DNA from: Desarmillaria ectypa | Taxonomy: Eukaryota > Basidiomycota > Agaricomycetes > Agaricales > Physalacriaceae | Reading direction: 5' to 3' | Length of the DNA stretch: 64,000 nt | Assembly (NCBI GenBank): GCA_030407005.1 | Contig: JAUDYN010000004.1 | Coordinates: 2,728,001-2,792,000, forward strand | Part shown: in pieces, positions 57,903 through 64,000 of the stretch | How the letters are laid out: each line of letters begins with the position of its first letter | Position numbering within the stretch: the stretch's first letter is position 1 | The notes under the pieces: generated by a model | What the model saw: the letters and a program-made list of their open reading frames with translations, nothing else | Databases searched by the model: none | Told to the model about the DNA's origin: nothing | Position numbers and translations under genes: made by a program

Positions 57903-60392
57903 ATGTCCGTGAAAGAAGAGCCTGATCCCTCTCGCAAGAGCGTCGCCAGCGATGATTACGTTTCTCGCGACAATTCGTCTGACATTGTAGCTCACACTGG
58001 TGTCGAAGCTGTCAAGGCTACCCACAAGGTGTATGGCAAGTACTCGAGGTGGTGCCTCTTCATCGGGTAGGTACCTCCCTTGGACCCTTGCCAAGATTTT
58101 TCTGGTTGATTCTCCGATGCCCAGTATCGGTTTGGCTTCGTACATCTACTCCCTCGATGGTCAAACTACGTACTCGTACTTGACGTTCGCGGCCTCAGCC
58201 CTCAAGGACCATAGTTTGATCAGTACCATCCAGACCGCTCAATCCATCATCAGTTAAGCTATCTCTTCCCACACTCTAGTGAATACTGAATTTCTTTCAA
58301 GTCGCATGTGGAAAGCCCGTGATTGCAAAAGTAGCGGACGTTTCATCCAGAGGATTTGCCTACGTTTTCGTCTGTGAGTCAACCGCAGAATTCTCAAAAG
58401 AACCATTTCCTCACGTCGTGAATAGTGGTGTTCTATGTCGTTGGTACGTATTTTAGTTGAGAGCGTCTACTGAATTTGTTTTCAATATTGAACCTCTAGG
58501 TTATATCGTCATCGCCTCAGCCCAAAACATCCAGACCGTTGCAGGAGGGATCGTTCTATACGCCGTGTTTGTATTACTTTTTATCTGTATGTGTCTATCG
58601 GCACTAATAGTGCTCGCAGTGGGTATACAGGTCTACAGCTCCTCACATCCATCATTATCGCGGATATCACTACCCTCCAATGGCGTGGATTCGCCGTTGG
58701 AATGACTTCCTTGCCGTTTATTATCAACGCTTTCATTGGAAGCAACGTGAGTACTCGGGTACTCAACGGTGCCGGCTGGCGCTGGGGATGTAAGTCCACC
58801 TTGTATTCCATTGTTACCCGACCAACTGACAATTTCATTTATGGTTAGATGGGATGTTTGCGATTCTCATTCCCGCGTCTCTGTCCCCACTTATTATCAC
58901 GCTTGTTTGGGCTGAGCGAAAGGCCAAAAGGCTGGGATTGGTCCCGGAAAAACCGAAGGCTAGCAAAGTTTTAGTTTTTTTATCCCCTTGCTGACTCCCT
59001 TGCCCTCTCTAGTCTAATAAATCCCTCCTACAGCGAACCCTTGAAGTCATGTCCCAACTTGATGTTGTAGGACTGGTGCTCATCGGTACCAGCGTTGCAC
59101 TTATCTTGCTTCCTTTAACCCTTGCTGAGAATGCCTCTGGAGGGTGGAATAATCGTGAGTCTATCTCTATACCGTCGACGGGGTATTTCTGAAATGCCTT
59201 AGCTTCAATGATTGCAATGCTCGTCATCGGCTGCGTCCTCTTCCCTGCTGTAGGACCTTGGGAGTTCAAATTTGCAAAATATCCTGTGATCCCATGGAGG
59301 TTCATCACAAATTTCACAGCTGTTGGCGCATGTTTAATTGGTTTTTTTGACTATGTATGTTCTTCCTGCAACTCGATTGTCCGTTTACTTTTTGTGCCAG
59401 ATTTCGTTCTACCTCACTTACGTCTATTTGTATTCCTTCGTCATCGTCGTTAAGCCCTGGTTGGTATACGTTTCCTCCGAGTGTCCAACTCTAATATGTC
59501 TCTATAGGTCCCTCATCAATGCTACCTACTTCATTCAAACCCAATCCGTCGGCCTGACGTTCTTCGGTATACTGTGCGGTCTCGCCATGAGGTTCCTACA
59601 TCGGTACAAGGTATGTATGTCTACGTTTCATGTTTTTGATTTTAAATATTGTCCCAAAGCTCCTCCTAGTCGCTGGTCTCGCTATTCGACTGCTGTGAGT
59701 ACACCTCAATGCCAACCCATCTCCAGCCACTTACCCGCTTTCCCTAACAGTGGAGTTGGTCTCATGATCCACTCCCGTGGTGCGAATGCCTCCGACGTTG
59801 AGATTGTTTGGACTCAAATTATCCAGAGCATTGGTGGTGGCATGGCTGCCATTACCATCCAGACAGCTGCTCAAGCGTCTGTCTCCCACAAGGATGTTGC
59901 TACCGTCACTGCCATGGTCCTGCTACTCACAGAGATTGGGGGCGCTATTGGAAACGCGGTTGGTAAGTAAGGCTGCTACCGAAGTGAATCATTGGTACTA
60001 ATCTGGATAGCCGGTGCAATCTGGACGAACCTGATGCCCGGAAAACTGTTGAAATACCTCCCGAACGTTTCACAGGACGAGCGTGATGCGCTGTATGCCT
60101 CTATCACGACTGTGGCTTCTTATGCACGCGGTACAGAAATTCGGGAAGGTGCTATTTCAGGTATAACAGTATTCATGACTGCACACATACATCGATGGCT
60201 GATATTTCTGTTCCAGCTTACGGGGACGTTATGAAAATCATGCTCATCGTGGCCACTGTCATGAGCGTCATCCCTCTCGTCATTTCGCTCTTTATGCCAG
60301 ATTGGCACTTGGGTGAGAAGCAAAATGCTGTAGACGAGGAAGATTTGGCTGGCGAGGTCGACCATAGTAACGCGGCTCAAAACCGAGCCTGA
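57903..60392 (+). CDS. Siderophore-iron:H+ symporter (SIT/ARN family, MFS)
   Basis: Exons 57903-58066, 58125-58252, 58302-58373, 58426-58443 (18 nt), 58500-58566, 58620-58789, 58849-58967, 59034-59154, 59203-59354, 59401-59459, 59508-59610, 59660-59694, 59751-59962, 60011-60160 and 60217-60392 give about 581 residues with 14 expected TM helices. Family signatures: YSLDGQTTYSYLTFA, ACGKPVIAKVADVSSRGFAY, SAQNIQTVAGG, WRGFAVGMTSLPFIINAF, SQLDVVGLVLIGTSVALILL, FYLTYVYLYSFVIVV, TQIIQSIGGGMAAITIQTAA and GNAVAGAIWTNLMPGKL. It imports ferric siderophores. The start at 57903 (MSVKEEPDPS) is preferred to 57873. Confidence 0.93.
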
Positions 60393-60786
60393 GGTTTTAA
60401 TTATATTTCATAATGCATCTTAGTTGGCTATGGTTGTTTCTAATGGAAGATCACGTCTTGAGTTAATCATATCTGGAGGGACGTTTAGCAGGTAAATGAG
60501 GGTGATTACATACAATCAGATGCGATGGTATCAAATAACAAATTTGTTATCTGATAAGGCCCAGGAACCCGATGTGCTGAAACGCATTAGGATAGACTGG
60601 GACCCACCTTGCGCTCTGCAACAAACTTGCATCTTTTCCGATCCGGCGTTGGTGAACATTGAAGCGTTTGCGCTAAGTTTCATCTTGAAAACGACGTCCT
60701 GCATCTATGTGTACTAGAATTAAATAAAGCTGGCTAGACAGGGTACATACTTATCGGTAGCAGCACACACTCTCAACTTGTGAACT
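60393..60786. other. Intergenic between convergent transporter genes
   Basis: Holds a second ATCTGATAA (60549-60557) and otherwise nothing recognised; a 73-codon plus-strand frame across it lacks any motif. Confidence 0.55.
60549..60557. promoter_or_regulatory. Second iron-type GATA site ATCTGATAA
   Basis: The same nonamer, again within TTATCTGATAAGG, 157 bp after the transporter stop. Its position downstream of two convergent genes makes a promoter role less obvious. Confidence 0.4.
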
Positions 60787-62788
60787 TTACGCATCTTTTA
60801 ATGGAAAACCAACGTCTACCCATTCACGCATTCTCTGACCATATCGAATGATTATCCAGATCATCCTGTGAAAACCAATGAATCAAATTATAATCAAAGG
60901 ACAAGAGAAGCACCTACACAAATGCAGACCATGCAATAGCAGTTGTGATCACGTCAGTCGCAAGCACGCCGATATGTTTAATCGAGGGCAAGATCCCTGA
61001 CGTCGCAGCTGCAAGCACGACCGCCCTCAACCCACTTCAAATGGCCACAAGTCAAAGACCAGTCTGAGCAACAGAAAACATGTACACCCACGTAGTAGCA
61101 GCCATGACCTCTGCGCTCCTCTCGTGGACAATATCCACAGCATATGCCGTCGCCGGAGTCAGTACTAGGTCCACACCGATCCCGTTCATGAAGAAGCAAA
61201 AGAGGTTTAGTATCAGGCCGACTTTGCCCCCGACGAAGTGCGTTACGAGTCCGGATAACAGGACTGAAAGAGGGACGGGGAGCATGGCGCCTGGAAGGGC
61301 GGCTATAAGGCGTGTTTCGGGCCGCCAAATGTCAGTGCCGTATTTAGTGCGGGAGGCGATGACCACGCGGTCTGAGAGCCAGCCTGCTATGGGGGCGCCG
61401 ACTAGAGATAGAAGTGAGTGGCAGTACAGCGTGAACAGTGAAGGGCTAACTTATGTTACCCAGTCCGCAAGGGATGAAACATGCACCGATGAGAAATTCG
61501 TTGGTAATGTTGTATTTGACGCCCTAGGTAATTGATGTGGTGAGTAATTGGCATAAAACGTGGGCGACACTACGCACGATAGTGTAGGCTACGGGCATGA
61601 GTAGGACTGGGGAGTGATGGTCAGAACCTTGTCAGGATAGAAAAAAGGTAAATCATACCGTAATCCGTAATTAATACGGCTGCTCCGGCGAGTGTCTGAA
61701 GTACATTACATTAAGGGAAGGATACAAGCGAAATGACAGAACACACTCACAGCAAGCAGGAGGTTCGGACTTCGCAGCATACTCAGAGACGCAAAGGGAT
61801 TAAGCCATACCCATACCCAGCGCCTCGGCGATTCGCCTTCAAGTTTGCGAAGCTTGTCGATCCCCCGGGATCCTGGGTGACTTGTCTCTGGGAAGAACAA
61901 TAATATCGCTAAGAAAGCCAAAAGGCCCCATATGGCGAGAGAAATTTGCGTCCATCTCCATGACGCATAATGCGCACCCCAGCCTAGTAGAAAGAAATCA
62001 TTAATACTCCCATTAAAAGACGGCCTAGATCACAACTCACCACCTGCAACGGGTGCGAGTGCCGGTCCCAAAAGGGATGCCTGCGCAGGAGGGGATGAAT
62101 CAGCGAAGAGTTATTTAAGTATTGCATACAGGACGGGCATACACCGAAGAAGATACCCATTGCGGTCCCGCGTTGGGTAAGCTTGTAGATATCGCCTATG
62201 ACTGCGGCGCCGACGGACATGCCCCCAGATGTGCCGAGTGCTTGGATGAGGCGCCATACCATTATTTCTGTGACGCTGTTGGAGAGTGCGACGCCAATGG
62301 AACCGAGGCAGAGGAGGGGGGTGCCTATGAGGTAGACAGGGCGTCGGCCATCTAGGTGGACAGATAGGTCAGGTCGGTAGAAATGTAAGGAAGAGGATGC
62401 ATACAAAAGGAAGAGTAGGTAGCAAACACCATTGCACCCGTGGCCGACGCAAGGATGGAGAGGCTCACTGCAAAGCTACGCCAAAGTCAGCGGCCAGTTC
62501 GTTATTGCTGTAGAACGATACCAACCTAATTATCGGACCCGTTGAATTGAGGTCTACGGCGATTTGTGGGATGGAAGGAACAAAAGTGCCAGAGGCGAAC
62601 ACTAGAGACGGGAGGCTGAGTGATATCCTGGCTTGCAATAACGGCATTTGAGACTTACTAGGAAGCAAAGCACTCCACGACACCAGTGCTACGATGGTCC
62701 TCTTTCTGGCTGGAGAGAAACGAGTGTATACATCTTCACAGTCGGTACTGGAGGTCTCCTCAAGGAAAGGAATCGTCTCAGAGGACAT
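60787..62788 (-). CDS. DHA1-type MFS multidrug transporter
   Basis: Exons (minus) 62659-62788, 62526-62601, 62405-62475, 62143-62351, 62041-62080, 61751-61983, 61659-61695, 61578-61606, 61451-61523, 61060-61401, 60918-61008 and 60787-60865 give about 469 residues. Motifs: FVPSIPQIAVDLN, SSFYGRRPVYLIGTPLLCLG (motif A region), WRLIQALGTSGGMSVGAAVI (motif B), LLGPALAPVAGGWGAHYASW (motif C of drug:H+ antiporters), FFPETSHPGSRG, and YNITNEFLIGACFIPCGLGN. The C-terminus is MREWVDVGFPLKDA. Twelve TM helices are expected; it probably exports hydrophobic drugs or metabolites. Substrate unknown. It is convergent with the siderophore transporter. Confidence 0.92.
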
Positions 62789-63135
62789 GGAAGGAAGCAG
62801 ACAGAAGTCAGTCAGGGATCATTAATGCGCAGTTAGCGAATAATAAGCCTCGGCTTCCAAGCGGGGAAAGACGACAGCCATGGCTGCTATTGAGCAGACC
62901 GAGTTTCCTGGGCCAGAGATGCGTCGCCCGGTGTCCAAGAGAGATATTCGACGCGTCCAAGTGTCATTGGGAGTGAAATTCCAGGAGGCGATTAGATCAT
63001 ACAATCTGATCTAATCGGAGTGTGGGAAGATTACGCAAGCAACTATACAGCTGCAGCCACAGTGCACGTGACTAAACGAGGGTTAAGCCAAACTTTACTA
63101 TCGCTGCCAGACGATATCCTCAAGACCTCGACAAA
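62789..63135. promoter_or_regulatory. Divergent promoter of the drug transporter and eL36
   Basis: No coding content recognised; 347 bp shared between a drug-transporter gene and a ribosomal protein gene. Confidence 0.5.
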
Positions 63136-63596
63136 ATGACCCGAACCAGTGAGTGCTGAGTATTTTTTAAAAGAATGAATATATGCTAATCTGGTGAATG
63201 CAGACCTACGGACTGGCCTTAACAAGGGCCACCCCACGACCCCCATCGCAAAAGCCGTGCGCCCCAGCCAGCGCAAGGGCATCCAATCCGCCAAGACCAA
63301 GTTTGTGCGGTCTGTTGTTCGTGAGGTTGCTGGATTCTCAGCGTATGAGCGTCGGGTGATGGAACTGCTGAGGAACTCAAAGGTACGACAACAGTAACGA
63401 CTGCATTGCAAAGATACTAATTTATTTTCTAGGACAAAAAGGCGAGAAAGTTGACAAAGAAGAGGGTCAGTAAAATTTCGGGCTGGTATGGTGATTATTG
63501 ACCGACTTTTTACAGCTCGGTACTCTTTTGCGATCAAAACGCAAGCTGGAGGAACTCTCGACTATTATCCAGGAGAGCAGGAGGGCAGGACACTAG
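63136..63596 (+). CDS. RPL36: Ribosomal protein eL36
   Basis: Exons 63136-63148 (13 nt), 63204-63382, 63433-63465 and 63516-63596 give 101 residues, the normal size. The sequence starts [20 protein letters not shown] and includes [58 protein letters not shown] and ends ESRRAGH. It is a structural protein of the 60S ribosomal subunit. A short first coding exon just after the start, followed by an intron, is common in fungal ribosomal protein genes and often helps high expression. Confidence 0.97.
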
Positions 63597-64000
63597 ATAT
63601 GCTGGAAATTTGCTTATGTTCTTATGTTCCCGAAAAGCAATCAATATATTCTGCTGACTGGAAACATATTGGAGCGCTTACTGATGGCGGTCCCATGCGT
63701 CACTAAATAATATAATATTATGCCGATGATGAGTAATAACAAGTAACGCGGCTGAAAATGCCGAAATCATTGGATCACACAATAAATCGTACGACCAAGT
63801 CTCCTACAGTAAGTAGTCCTTCCGTTGTGGGAATGCGATACGGACTGCGAAAGCTCGTGGAAGCAATTCAGGAATGAAATGAATGAATTGGTACAGGAGA
63901 AGCTAAAGTCCGAATCCGAATCCGAGGCGCCAAGAGCTTACATAAAAGGGATGAGTCATGTTGATGTTGTAAGTGATGGATCCGTCGGAATACATTTTAC
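63597..64000. other. 3' flank of RPL36 to window end
   Basis: AT-rich downstream sequence; nothing recognised within the remaining 404 bases. Confidence 0.5.

Noticed and set aside
1..64000. CRISPR array, bacterial operons or prophage
   Set aside because: Spliceosomal introns throughout and eukaryotic gene families; no regularly spaced repeats were seen.

Overview
This window looks like a chromosome piece from a filamentous basidiomycete, most likely an Agaricomycete. Nearly every gene is split by many introns of about 45-60 nt with GT...AG ends and CTAAC-like branch sites. Exons can be tiny (9-22 nt), and the gene set is typical of mushrooms: division-1 chitin synthase, siderophore transporter, DAL5-type permease, VID27, FEX fluoride exporter and F-box proteins. 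I rebuilt the gene models by hand by joining reading frames across GT...AG pairs and checking that phases and conserved motifs continue. Exon coordinates are in the evidence fields. Family names come from recognised motifs, not from any search.

Layout. 1-2.3 kb: the 5' part of a Gfo/Idh/MocA oxidoreductase and a conserved protein of unknown function. 2.3-8.7 kb: three adjacent proteasome genes (beta1/PRE3, RPN12, alpha7/PRE10), then a Nup82/Nup88 nucleoporin; PRE3/RPN12 and PRE10/NUP82 are divergent pairs over 104-125 bp promoters. 8.9-13.2 kb: a DAL5-family permease divergent from a GH105 unsaturated glycuronyl hydrolase. 13.4 kb: an intron-containing tRNA-Leu(CAA), then about 3.4 kb without a recognisable gene. 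17-19.6 kb: two tandem CCHC zinc-knuckle genes and COQ10. 20.2-25.7 kb: a GST-like protein and chitin synthase. 26-30.7 kb: RING protein, Spo12-like protein, F-box protein, Rheb GTPase. 30.9-34.7 kb: a GH2 beta-mannosidase with 21 introns.

35-41.3 kb holds two tandem, mutually similar, visibly broken genes. 42-44.7 kb has a phospholipase/carboxylesterase-fold protein lacking its catalytic serine, and a BTB-type protein. 46-50.6 kb has an unknown protein and VID27. 50.8-53.9 kb has a four-TM DUF7704-like protein and a FEX/CrcB fluoride exporter. 55.7-57.4 kb encodes a CK2 regulatory subunit with a long acidic tail. 57.9-62.8 kb has a siderophore-iron transporter, with perfect ATCTGATAA sites upstream and downstream, convergent with a DHA1-type drug transporter. 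63.1 kb has ribosomal protein eL36.

The genes are mostly housekeeping and do not form one pathway. The functional groupings worth noting are the proteasome trio, the permease/GH105 pair (probable use of pectin-derived oligosaccharides) and the iron-type GATA sites at the siderophore transporter. I saw no convincing transposon, CRISPR array or secondary-metabolite cluster.
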